DNA of 64,000 nucleotides from Rhodospirillales bacterium (GTDB taxonomy: Bacteria; Pseudomonadota; Gammaproteobacteria; Nevskiales; Nevskiaceae): the NCBI GenBank assembly GCA_903970615.1, contig CAJCJH010000015.1, positions 1-64,000 on the forward strand, in the 5' to 3' direction. Numbering within the stretch: position 1 is the stretch's first letter; each line of letters opens with the position of its first letter. Position numbers and translations under genes: made by a program. Positions 38,377 through 46,868 of this stretch are shown piece after piece. Below the pieces are notes generated by a model. It saw only the letters and a list, made by a program, of their open reading frames with translations, ran no database searches and was not told the origin of the DNA.

Positions 38377-38413
38377 TGAAGGCAATCCTCGAAATGTAGG
38401 TTCGGCTTGTAAG

Positions 38414-38950
38414 TTATGCGGTGAGTGCGTGCCGCAACTGCGTGAGTTCATCGACCACCGAATGATCGATCACCAGATCGCCGGCGCGGATCACCGCACC
38501 CGCGATCAGGCTGGCGTCGGTGTGCCAGGTGACTTCCACTTCGCGCGACAGGCGTTTGCCGATGGCGCCGGCGAGTGTTTGCTTCTGCGCAGCATCGATA
38601 TCGGTGGCGGTGGTGATGTCGACTTCAACGCGCTTTTCGGCCTCGGCTTTCAGCGCTTCAAATTCCGCGGCAATCGCCGGCAGCAGCGCGATGCGATTGT
38701 TTTCTGCGAGCAGCCGCACTAGATTCTGCGCCTGCAGATCGAGTCGCTCGCCGAGCGCTGAAATGATCAGCATCGCCGTATCACTGCGCGAGAAACGCGG
38801 GTTGCCGATCTCGGCGACGACTTGCGCATCGCTGGCCGTCATCGAAAGCGTTGCCAAGGTCTGCGACCAAACGGCCAAGGTTTTCGCGTCGCGCGCGAGT
38901 TCGAACACCGCCTTGGCGTAGGGACGCGCGAGTGAGCGCAGCTCGGCCAT
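38414..38950 (-). CDS. atpH: ATP synthase delta subunit
   Basis: This 178-residue peripheral stalk subunit joins F1 to the b dimer. It has [26 protein letters not shown] at the N-terminus and [56 protein letters not shown] near the end, the typical OSCP/delta signature. Its ATG overlaps the atpF stop by one base (TGATG), showing translational coupling. Confidence 0.97.
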   Translation of the reverse strand: MAELRSLARPYAKAVFELARDAKTLAVWSQTLATLSMTASDAQVVAEIGNPRFSRSDTAMLIISALGERLDLQAQNLVRLLAENNRIALLPAIAAEFEALKAEAEKRVEVDITTATDIDAAQKQTLAGAIGKRLSREVEVTWHTDASLIAGAVIRAGDLVIDHSVVDELTQLRHALTA

Positions 38951-39420
38951 CAGACCTGTGCCGCCAGTTCGCTGAGCACGTCGGCATGCGCCTTGGCGTC
39001 GATTTCGCGCTTGAGAATTTTCGATGCGCCGGCCACCGCCAGTTCGCCCACCTGCTTGCGCAACGCTTCCTTGGCCTGTGCGATTTCGCGCTCGGCTTCA
39101 GAGCGGCCCGCGGCGAGAATACGGGCTTTTTCGGCTTCCGCATCGGCCTTGGCTTTTTCGACCAATTGCGCCGACTGCTTGTTGGCGGCGCTGATGATTT
39201 CCTGCGCCTGCGCACGCGCGGCCTTGAGTTCGCCTTCGCTTTTGCTGGACGCCTCTTTCAGCGCTTTTTCGCCACGTTCGGCGGCGGAAAGCCCTTCAGC
39301 AATTTTCGCCTGACGGGCTTCCATCGCGCCGAGAATCTGCGGCCAGGCCAGGCGCCACATCAGCGCTACGAACACCAGAAAGGTGACGCTCTGGACGATC
39401 AGCGTTGCATTTGGATCCAT
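38950..39420 (-). CDS. atpF: ATP synthase b subunit
   Basis: This 156-residue subunit has one N-terminal membrane helix (LIVQSVTFLVFVALMWRLAWPQI) and a long charged coiled coil rich in A, E, K and Q. It forms the peripheral stalk as a dimer. The sequence begins MDPNATLIVQSVTFLVFVA, as in gamma- and betaproteobacterial b subunits. It sits between atpE and atpH. Confidence 0.96.
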   Translation of the reverse strand: MDPNATLIVQSVTFLVFVALMWRLAWPQILGAMEARQAKIAEGLSAAERGEKALKEASSKSEGELKAARAQAQEIISAANKQSAQLVEKAKADAEAEKARILAAGRSEAEREIAQAKEALRKQVGELAVAGASKILKREIDAKAHADVLSELAAQV

Positions 39421-39456
39421 CGCTAAAACTCCGTCGAAAGACGCGGCATTCGGTGA

Positions 39457-40730
<1,274 letters not shown>

Positions 40731-41126
40731 CTATCCAGTGGTACCGGAACCGCCGAAACCCACGCGCGCCATGACGATCCAATACGCCAGTAAGCAGGCC
40801 GTATAGGCAGCGAGCAGAGCCGGAAATTGTGCTGCAAAAACTTTCACGCCGATGGCGAACATCACAGCAGTCAGCGCGAACTTCCCAATCTCACCCCGAA
40901 ATATCGCTCCGACGACTTCGTTCGGAGTCTCACCCGCGCGGCGCCAGAAAACCCGCAGCGCGAAATACAGTGTTGGTACACAGGCCGCTGCGCCACCGTA
41001 CAGTGCCGCCGCCGCCTGCGCACGATTCCAGATCAAAGCAATCGTCAGTGCCACGATCCCCGCGATCGCCAGCTGCGCCAGACAAACCGATCGTGCCAGA
41101 CCGGCACCGTCCGAAAGCTTAGGCAT
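40731..41126 (-). CDS. atpI: ATP synthase assembly protein AtpI
   Basis: This 131-residue membrane protein has four hydrophobic segments (LAQLAIAGIVALTIALIWN, AAALYGGAAACVPTLYFAL, GKFALTAVMFAIGVKVF, LLAAYTACLLAYWIV). The pattern ALYGGAAACVPTLYFALRVF and the FRGEIGKFALTAVMF motif fit AtpI, a non-essential first gene of the operon implicated in c-ring assembly. The operon promoter is expected in the 170 bases upstream. Confidence 0.92.
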   Translation of the reverse strand: MPKLSDGAGLARSVCLAQLAIAGIVALTIALIWNRAQAAAALYGGAAACVPTLYFALRVFWRRAGETPNEVVGAIFRGEIGKFALTAVMFAIGVKVFAAQFPALLAAYTACLLAYWIVMARVGFGGSGTTG

Positions 41127-41296
41127 GTTGTCGATCCAGCGGCCGATTTCGCGGAAATCCGGAGACGACTTTCACGGGGCCGTATTTTAACGGGCGCGTC
41201 GAGACGAGGTCAATCGAAACCGCATCAAAAAAGTGCGCGCGCTCGACGATAGGGCGCTTCAGGTCAGCTTGGCCTGATTCAAGCCCAAGCTTGAGT

Positions 41297-42145
41297 TCAG
41301 GCTTGGCCCAGCCGCGCCAGCAGACGATCCAGCTCCGCCTGATTCCTGAAGCTGACGATGATGCGTCCGCGTCCGCGACTGTTTTTCTTCAACTGCACCG
41401 GCAAGCCTAAGCGTTCGCTTAATTCGGAATCCTGCGAGGCCGCACTCGCCGGTTTCGGTTTGGCGGCGTCTTTTTTCGGCTGCGTTTCCACCAGCCGCTC
41501 GGTTTCGCGCACCGAAAGCTGCTGCTCGATGATCTGCCGCGCTAGCGGCAATTGGCGCTCGGTGGCAACGGCGAGTAACACCTTGGCGTGACCTGGCGAG
41601 AGTTTATTATCGCGCAGCAAGGCCTGCACATCGGCGTGCAAATCCATCAGGCGCAACAGATTGCTGACAGCGGCGCGCGAGCGGCCCACGGCTTCCGCAG
41701 TCTGCTCGTGAGTCAGGCCGACTTCATCGATCAGCCGCTTCAAGGCTTCGGCTTCTTCCAGCGCATTCAGATCGGCGCGCTGAATGTTTTCGACCAGCGC
41801 AATCGCCATCGCGGCCTGATCCGGCATTTGCCGCACCACGGCCGGAATGGTGCTGAGGCCGGCCATGCGCGCGGCGCGCCAGCGGCGTTCGCCGGCAACG
41901 ATTTCATAGCGCCCGCCACCGGCTTCGCGCGCAACGATGGGCTGCACCACACCTTGCGCGCGGATCGAATCGGCCAGCGATTGCAGCGCTTCGGGATCGA
42001 AATTGCGGCGCGGCTGATGACGGCCCGGCGCGAGATTATCCAGCGCCAGTTCGCGCAATTCTTCCGGCGGCTCGTTGGCGGAATTCGACACGCTGCCCAG
42101 CAGCGCATCGAGCCCGCGGCCGAGTCCGCGCTTCTTTACGCTCAT
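41297..42145 (-). CDS. parB: Chromosome-partitioning protein ParB
   Basis: This 282-residue CTP-dependent clamp binds parS and spreads along DNA. It begins KKRGLGRGLDALLG. The N-terminal ParB/Srx domain contains HQPRRNFDPEALQSLADSIRAQGVVQPIVAR and the nucleotide-binding GERRWRAARMAG. The helix-turn-helix is around LTHEQTAEAVGRSRAAVSNLLRLMDL, and the dimerisation domain is at the C-terminus. No parS palindrome was seen near the gene. parA lies upstream, separated by a PH-domain gene. Confidence 0.97.
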   Translation of the reverse strand: MSVKKRGLGRGLDALLGSVSNSANEPPEELRELALDNLAPGRHQPRRNFDPEALQSLADSIRAQGVVQPIVAREAGGGRYEIVAGERRWRAARMAGLSTIPAVVRQMPDQAAMAIALVENIQRADLNALEEAEALKRLIDEVGLTHEQTAEAVGRSRAAVSNLLRLMDLHADVQALLRDNKLSPGHAKVLLAVATERQLPLARQIIEQQLSVRETERLVETQPKKDAAKPKPASAASQDSELSERLGLPVQLKKNSRGRGRIIVSFRNQAELDRLLARLGQA

Positions 42146-42304
42146 ACGCGAGCGCTCCGATGGTTGGTGTTCGTCGTCGTCACTCGGCCTTGCTTGAGCA
42201 ACTGCAACGGAGTTGAAATCATTTCCATCCCATTATTTCTATCGTTTGATCTTGTTTGATCGGCAGGCTTGGCGATGACATCGGGCGCTCGCAACGATGA
42301 CCGA

Positions 42305-42775
42305 CTAAGCCGCATCGGACTGCGCCATCGCCGCGTTGCGAAACGCGAGCGGATCGGCCACCGTGGGAATCGTTTCGAGACCGCCGCCGGTGCCATGCAA
42401 AACCAGCGTGCCATAACCCAGCAGACGGCCGCCGATGGTTTGATGCACGGCGATGCTTTCGACCCGGCGATGCAGCATCTCGAATGTATCGCGCCGGATG
42501 AGGCCGCGCTTAGCCACCACGCGGCGCGTCGTCACCGCCAGCTCGGTGGTGAATGCGCGTAGCGCAGCGGGGATGGCGATGATGACCGCGATCAGCAGCC
42601 CGACGGCTCCGAAGATCCATAGCTTCGACAGTGCTGCGTCGTCGCTCCAGCCAAACGTCAGCAGCAACAGGCCGATGACGATCAGGCTGATGCTCTTGCC
42701 GTAAATGATCCAATGCACGTGCCCCTTGTGAACGATGGCTTCGCCCGGCAGCAGATTATTTTCGACGTACGACAT
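42305..42775 (-). CDS. PH-domain membrane protein between parA and parB
   Basis: This 156-residue protein has an N-terminal MSYVENNLLPGEAIVHKGHVHWIIY, two membrane helices (ISLIVIGLLLLTFGW, LWIFGAVGLLIAVIIAIPAAL) and a bacterial PH-like domain with TTELAVTTRRVVAKRGLIRRDTFEMLHRRVESIAVHQTIGGRLLGYGTLVLHGTGG. This architecture is common in uncharacterised membrane proteins, but the place is odd: parA and parB are normally adjacent and the gene sits between them (92 and 160 bases away). Confidence 0.85.
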   Translation of the reverse strand: MSYVENNLLPGEAIVHKGHVHWIIYGKSISLIVIGLLLLTFGWSDDAALSKLWIFGAVGLLIAVIIAIPAALRAFTTELAVTTRRVVAKRGLIRRDTFEMLHRRVESIAVHQTIGGRLLGYGTLVLHGTGGGLETIPTVADPLAFRNAAMAQSDAA

Positions 42776-42866
42776 TTCGCTAGTTTAGTGCCTGCAAGTT
42801 TGGTGATTGCGTTCGCTGCGATCTGCGCGGGTGAACAACCTGACGGCTGCGTAGTTGACGCGCACG

Positions 42867-43655
42867 CTAATGTTCCAGTGAAATCTGGCCGCCATCGCGG
42901 CGCCGCAGCACTTCGCCGGCGAGCGCAAGATAGGCCTTTGCACCTGCCGATAAAGGATCGTAAGCGATCGCTGGCAAGCCATGACTCGGCGCTTCGGCAA
43001 GCCGCACATTGCGCGGCACGATGCTGCGATAAACCTTGTCGCCGAAATGCTGGATCAACTGCGCGGACACATCGTTGGACAGGTTGTTGCGCGGATCGAA
43101 CATGGTGCGCAGCAGGCCTTCGATCTCCAGTTTGGGATTGATCACGCGCTTGATTTTCTGGATGGTGTCGACCAGCGCGGTCAAGCCTTCGAGCGCGTAA
43201 TATTCGCATTGCATCGGGATCAGCACGCCATCGGCGGCGACGAAGGCATTCACCGTCAGTTTCGACAGCGCCGGCGGGCAATCCAGCAAGATGAATTCAA
43301 ACTGGCCGGCGACCTGTTCCAGCGCCAGCTTCAAGCCGAAATCACCGGCCGGCATTTCGCGCAGCTTGATCTCGGCTTCGGTCATGTCCGCGTTCGCCGG
43401 CAGCAGCGAAAAGCCCAGCGCCGGCAGAAATTGAATGCCGTCGACAGTCGGCGATTGCTCCAGCAGCACGTCGCGCGCAGTGACTTTAAGCGCGTATTTA
43501 TCGACGCCCACACCCATCGTCGCATTGCCCTGCGCATCGAGATCGACCAGCAGCACGCGCCGCCTGGTCGCCGCTAGCGAGGCCGCGAGATTCACCGCAG
43601 TAGTGGTTTTGCCGACACCGCCTTTCTGGTTGGCGACGGCGATGATGTGGGTCAT
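42867..43655 (-). CDS. parA: Chromosome-partitioning ATPase ParA (Soj)
   Basis: This 262-residue deviant Walker ATPase begins MTHIIAVANQKGGVGKTTTAVNLAASLA with the signature lysine in KGGVGKT (11-17). It has RVLLVDLDAQGNATMGVGVD and EFILLDCPPALSKLTVNAF (Walker B). It lacks an N-terminal helix-turn-helix, so it is the chromosomal Soj type. It follows rsmG by 15 bases. Confidence 0.97.
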   Translation of the reverse strand: MTHIIAVANQKGGVGKTTTAVNLAASLAATRRRVLLVDLDAQGNATMGVGVDKYALKVTARDVLLEQSPTVDGIQFLPALGFSLLPANADMTEAEIKLREMPAGDFGLKLALEQVAGQFEFILLDCPPALSKLTVNAFVAADGVLIPMQCEYYALEGLTALVDTIQKIKRVINPKLEIEGLLRTMFDPRNNLSNDVSAQLIQHFGDKVYRSIVPRNVRLAEAPSHGLPAIAYDPLSAGAKAYLALAGEVLRRRDGGQISLEH

Positions 43656-43670
43656 TTTCTGGATTCAAAA

Positions 43671-44363
43671 TTACGGATGGCGGCGAACGACAATCAGGCT
43701 GCGTGCTTCCTGCAAGCCCGGAACTTCCAAGGCATGAATCGTCTCGACGGTCCGGTTGGCCGGTAGTTCTGCGAGTTCCGAAGACGCCACTTTACCCTTC
43801 ATCGCCAGCCAGCGGCCATCCTCGATCAGAAGATGGTCGCTCAACTGAACGAATTCCGCGAGTGCGGCAAACGCGCGGCTGATGATGCGATCGAACAATT
43901 GCGGCGCGATCCAGGCCTCGACGCGCGACTCTGCGACCTGCACATTGCTGAGCGCGAGCGCGCGCACGACGTGGCGCAGGAAGCGCGCTTTTTTGCCATT
44001 GCCATCGAGCACGGTCACCTGCCATTGCGGCCGCACGATCGCCAGCAGAATTCCGGGCATGCCGCCGCCGCTGCCGACATCGAGCAGCCGCAGCGGCGCG
44101 TGCGCTGAATCGCTGGCGCGATCCGGCAAATGCGGCAGCACTGCCAGCGAATCGAGCAGATGGCGTGTGACCATCTCGGCAGGATCGCGGATCGCGGTGA
44201 GGTTGTAGGCACGATTCCATTTTTCGAGTTCTGCGAGATAGGTCGCCAGCAGCGCGATCGCATGATCGTCGATACCCAGACGCTTGATCTGCTGCCGCGC
44301 AGACGCTGAAAACGCGCTGTCGGCGTTCGATGAAGCAGCGGAGCGGTCGCGGCTGGAATGCAT
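43671..44363 (-). CDS. rsmG: 16S rRNA (guanine-N7) methyltransferase RsmG
   Basis: This protein of about 230 residues methylates G527 of 16S rRNA. It has ELEKWNRAYNLTAIRDPAEMVTRHLLDSLAVLPHL, the SAM site RLLDVGSGGGMPGILLAIVRPQWQVTVLDGNGKKARFL, and SRAFAALAEFVQLSDHLL. The frame is open to 44705, but that extension overlaps the divergent exported-protein gene and has no homology. Starts at 44363 and 44423 are both possible, neither with a clear ribosome binding site. The usual upstream neighbour mnmG is absent here. Confidence 0.92.
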   Translation of the reverse strand: MHSSRDRSAASSNADSAFSASARQQIKRLGIDDHAIALLATYLAELEKWNRAYNLTAIRDPAEMVTRHLLDSLAVLPHLPDRASDSAHAPLRLLDVGSGGGMPGILLAIVRPQWQVTVLDGNGKKARFLRHVVRALALSNVQVAESRVEAWIAPQLFDRIISRAFAALAEFVQLSDHLLIEDGRWLAMKGKVASSELAELPANRTVETIHALEVPGLQEARSLIVVRRHP

Positions 44364-44538
44364 ATCGGGAAGCGGGTCTGCGGACAGGCGCTCAATGTAA
44401 TCGTATTGAGTCGTAGCAGCCATCGAAGCCCACGCAGGCAGGCGGGATTGAAGGAACGCGGGGCTGCTGATCGTGGTCTGTGGAGTGCGCGAAGGATCGC
44501 GCCATGCGCAATCAAATGAAAGATTCCAGGAGGATGTG

Positions 44539-45129
44539 ATGAACAAGACCACTCGCAAAACATTCCATAAAACCGGCCTCGCCATGCTGCTGGCGGCGGC
44601 AAGTTTGCCGGCCTTGGCAATGCAGGTTTCCGGCGTGAACATGGCCGATAGCGCCAACGTCGGCGGCAAGCCGCTGGTGTTGAACGGCGCCGGCCTGCGC
44701 ACCAAATTCGGCCTTGCGGATGTCTACGTGATGGGCCTTTATCTGCCGGCGAAATCGAAGGATGCGAATTCGATCATCAACGAACAGGCGCCGCGGCGCG
44801 TAACCTTGGTGATGAAGCGCGACCTCGACACGGATACGTTGGAAAACGCTTTCCACGAAGGGCTGCAAGCGAATCTGTCGAAGCCGGAATTGCAAAAGCT
44901 GCAACCGAAAATCGCGCAGCTCGACCAGCGTTTTGTTGAAGTCGGCGCGGTCAAGGAAGGCGATATCCTGAATCTGGATTTCGGTGCCGACGGCAGTACG
45001 CAGATTACTTATAACGGTCAGCAGAAAGCGGCGGTGGCTGGCAGCGATCTCTCCAGCGCATTGTTGAAAATCTGGCTCGGCTCACACCCGGTGCAGAATA
45101 GTCTGAAGCAGGAAATCCTGACGGGTTAA
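44539..45129 (+). CDS. Exported chalcone-isomerase-like protein
   Basis: This 196-residue protein starts at the ATG at 44539 with AGGAGG (44529-44534) placed 4 bases upstream. It has a signal peptide (MNKTTRKTFHKTGLAMLLAAASLPALA) and then the bacterial chalcone-isomerase-like fold: VGGKPLVLNGAGLRTKFGLADVYVMGLYLP, RRVTLVMKRDLDTDTLENAFHEGL and ALLKIWLGSHPVQNSLKQEILG-type ending. Proteins of this family are periplasmic, without known chalcone activity. It is divergent from rsmG. Function unknown. Confidence 0.85.
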   Translation: MNKTTRKTFHKTGLAMLLAAASLPALAMQVSGVNMADSANVGGKPLVLNGAGLRTKFGLADVYVMGLYLPAKSKDANSIINEQAPRRVTLVMKRDLDTDTLENAFHEGLQANLSKPELQKLQPKIAQLDQRFVEVGAVKEGDILNLDFGADGSTQITYNGQQKAAVAGSDLSSALLKIWLGSHPVQNSLKQEILTG

Positions 45130-45160
45130 GCCGTTACGGGATCGCACTGACGATCCAGAC

Positions 45161-45194
45161 AATTCGCTTGGGACAACAACAGCCCAAGCGAATT
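45161..45194. terminator. 12-bp perfect hairpin between convergent genes
   Basis: AATTCGCTTGGG (45161-45172) pairs with CCCAAGCGAATT (45183-45194), loop of ten. Only short T runs follow on either strand. The position 31 bases after one stop and 14 before the other suggests a shared bidirectional terminator. Confidence 0.5.
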
Positions 45195-45208
45195 TATCGC
45201 CGATGTAA

Positions 45209-45604
45209 TTACGAATGCGGCGGTGGCGGCGGTGCCATTGGCGGCGATGGCGGTGCCGGTGGCATGCCTGCAGTAGCTGGCGGCATTCCCGGCGGTGGCG
45301 GTACGGAGGCCGGCGCCGAGAAATTAGAAACCTGATTGCCCTTCGAATACATGCACTGCTCATAGGTGAGGTTATAGCGATATTGCAGATATCCTTCAGA
45401 TTGGTAGCCGGTGTTGCCACCGCTATCCACGGAGACCTGATGCTGCGCATAGCCGCGGCAGGTAACATCGTCACCTTGGAAAACTTCCATCGGCTTGTAC
45501 GGTGCGGGCATCACCGCAACGGTGGGCTGAGACGGCAATTCAACGCAGGCAGACAACAGCCCGGCGCTGAGAACGCCACAGCAAATCACGAGAGATCGAT
45601 TCAT
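45209..45604 (-). CDS. Proline-rich lipoprotein of unknown function
   Basis: This 131-residue protein from the ATG at 45604 (GGAG 8 bases upstream) has a lipoprotein signal (MNRSLVICCGVLSAGLLSAC). The mature domain has VFQGDDVTCRGYAQHQV, GNTGYQSEGYLQYRYNLTYEQCMYSKGNQV, a glycine-zipper-like or YMGG-type small domain, and a Pro/Met/Ala-rich tail of about 35 residues (PPPPGMPPATAGMPPAPP). The tail may span peptidoglycan. The neighbour upstream is an OmpA-like protein. Confidence 0.72.
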   Translation of the reverse strand: MNRSLVICCGVLSAGLLSACVELPSQPTVAVMPAPYKPMEVFQGDDVTCRGYAQHQVSVDSGGNTGYQSEGYLQYRYNLTYEQCMYSKGNQVSNFSAPASVPPPPGMPPATAGMPPAPPSPPMAPPPPPHS

Positions 45605-45839
45605 TAAAAAACTCCGGTGGACGGTGAAGTCCGTTTCAGGGTTGATAAGACATGCCGATGGCGGCAACGGCTAAAGCACACTGCTCTGGCGATTGATTCA
45701 TCCTTGTCGAGGCGCACGGCTTATGCATGCCGACGCTGCAAGCATCGACGCAGATGATCGCATCAGCAAGAATTCTGGCGCGAATCGGAGAGGTCGTTAA
45801 AGTCATACCAGAACTTGATCGCGTTCCGCCGAGAGCTCT

Positions 45840-46586
45840 TCAGCTGACGACGATATCGACGCGGCGATTCTGCTGTCGGCCTTCGGCGGTGGCGTTGTCG
45901 GCAATCGCACCGGCGTCGCCTTTGCCGACCGCCGTCACACGGTCGGCCGGCACGCCATGCGCCACCAGATATTGCTTGACGGCCTCGGCACGGCGTTGCG
46001 ACAGGCTCAAGTTGTCCGCGCTTTTGCCGACAGTATCAGTATGCCCTTCGATCACGATATGCCGGTTCGGCTCTTTGTTTATCGAAGCCAGCAGCGAATC
46101 GAGCGTGCCGAGCGCAGCCGGTTGCAACTCCGAACGCCCGGTAGCGAACAGCACGTCGCCAAGCCGATACGTCACGCGGCCAGCGGGCGCTGGCGCGGGT
46201 GGACGCGCGCTGCTCGCAGCCTGCGCCTGCGCGGGCACCGCCTGCCATCCGGTCGGGCATTCGCGCACGTACGGGAAATAATTTTTCGCGGGCGGGCAGT
46301 AGTACCAGAACGCACCTGGCGCCTGTTCGACGACCACTGGCGGCGCTTCGTAAACCACTTGCGGCGGCGGGTAATAGTACGCCGGTCCGTCGTAGTAGTA
46401 TCCAGGATAGTAATAACCCGGATAGTAGCCGGGGCCGCCGTAATAGCCGGGGCCAACGCCGATACCAATACCGACGCCAACGTGTCCGCGCGCTTCGGCT
46501 GCCGCAGGGATCAGCAAAATCGCCGCGCCGAGCAGGGCGGCACTCAAAGCACCGAGGGTTGGCTGTGTGATCGATGAAAATTTCAT
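45840..46586 (-). CDS. OmpA family peptidoglycan-binding protein with Tyr/Gly/Pro-rich N-terminus
   Basis: This 248-residue protein has a signal peptide (MKFSSITQPTLGALSAALLGAAILLIPAAAEA), then GHVGVGIGIGVGPGYYGGPGYYPGYYYPGYYYDGP, a low-complexity Tyr/Gly/Pro region. A short Cys-containing segment (FWYYCPPAKNYFPYVRECPTGW) follows, then a C-terminal OmpA-like domain (HIVIEGHTDTVGKSADNLSLSQRRAEAVKQYL with the peptidoglycan-binding Asp and Arg). The ATG at 46586 follows AAAGGCGG; five further codons upstream are open. The two cysteines may pair. It probably anchors to the cell wall. Confidence 0.88.
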   Translation of the reverse strand: MKFSSITQPTLGALSAALLGAAILLIPAAAEARGHVGVGIGIGVGPGYYGGPGYYPGYYYPGYYYDGPAYYYPPPQVVYEAPPVVVEQAPGAFWYYCPPAKNYFPYVRECPTGWQAVPAQAQAASSARPPAPAPAGRVTYRLGDVLFATGRSELQPAALGTLDSLLASINKEPNRHIVIEGHTDTVGKSADNLSLSQRRAEAVKQYLVAHGVPADRVTAVGKGDAGAIADNATAEGRQQNRRVDIVVS

Positions 46587-46868
46587 GGGTTTGCCGCCTT
46601 TCAAGGAAATGGTGAGTGCGAGTCACTGATCCGACAAATGCCCGTCAGGTGCCGAACGGACTTTAGTCAATCAGTGGCGTCGCCGCTCTGAGCGCGAGGA
46701 TGTGGCCACAGACATTAACCCAGCCTGAATAATTCAGCGGTTAAAAATGCCTTAACACTTTTTCATGCTTCGCAGACATTTCGAGATCCCACTTTTCAAG
46801 CACAGCCGATAGGCCTTCCTTGGCCTTCAATCGCAATCTGAAAAGCCTTCCGCGACGGCAGGGGAAGA

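Noticed and set aside
41127-43700. A search for a parS site near parA/parB.
   Set aside because: No TGTTTCACGTGAAACA-like palindrome was found; the CACGTG at 42716 lies in coding sequence without the flanking arms.
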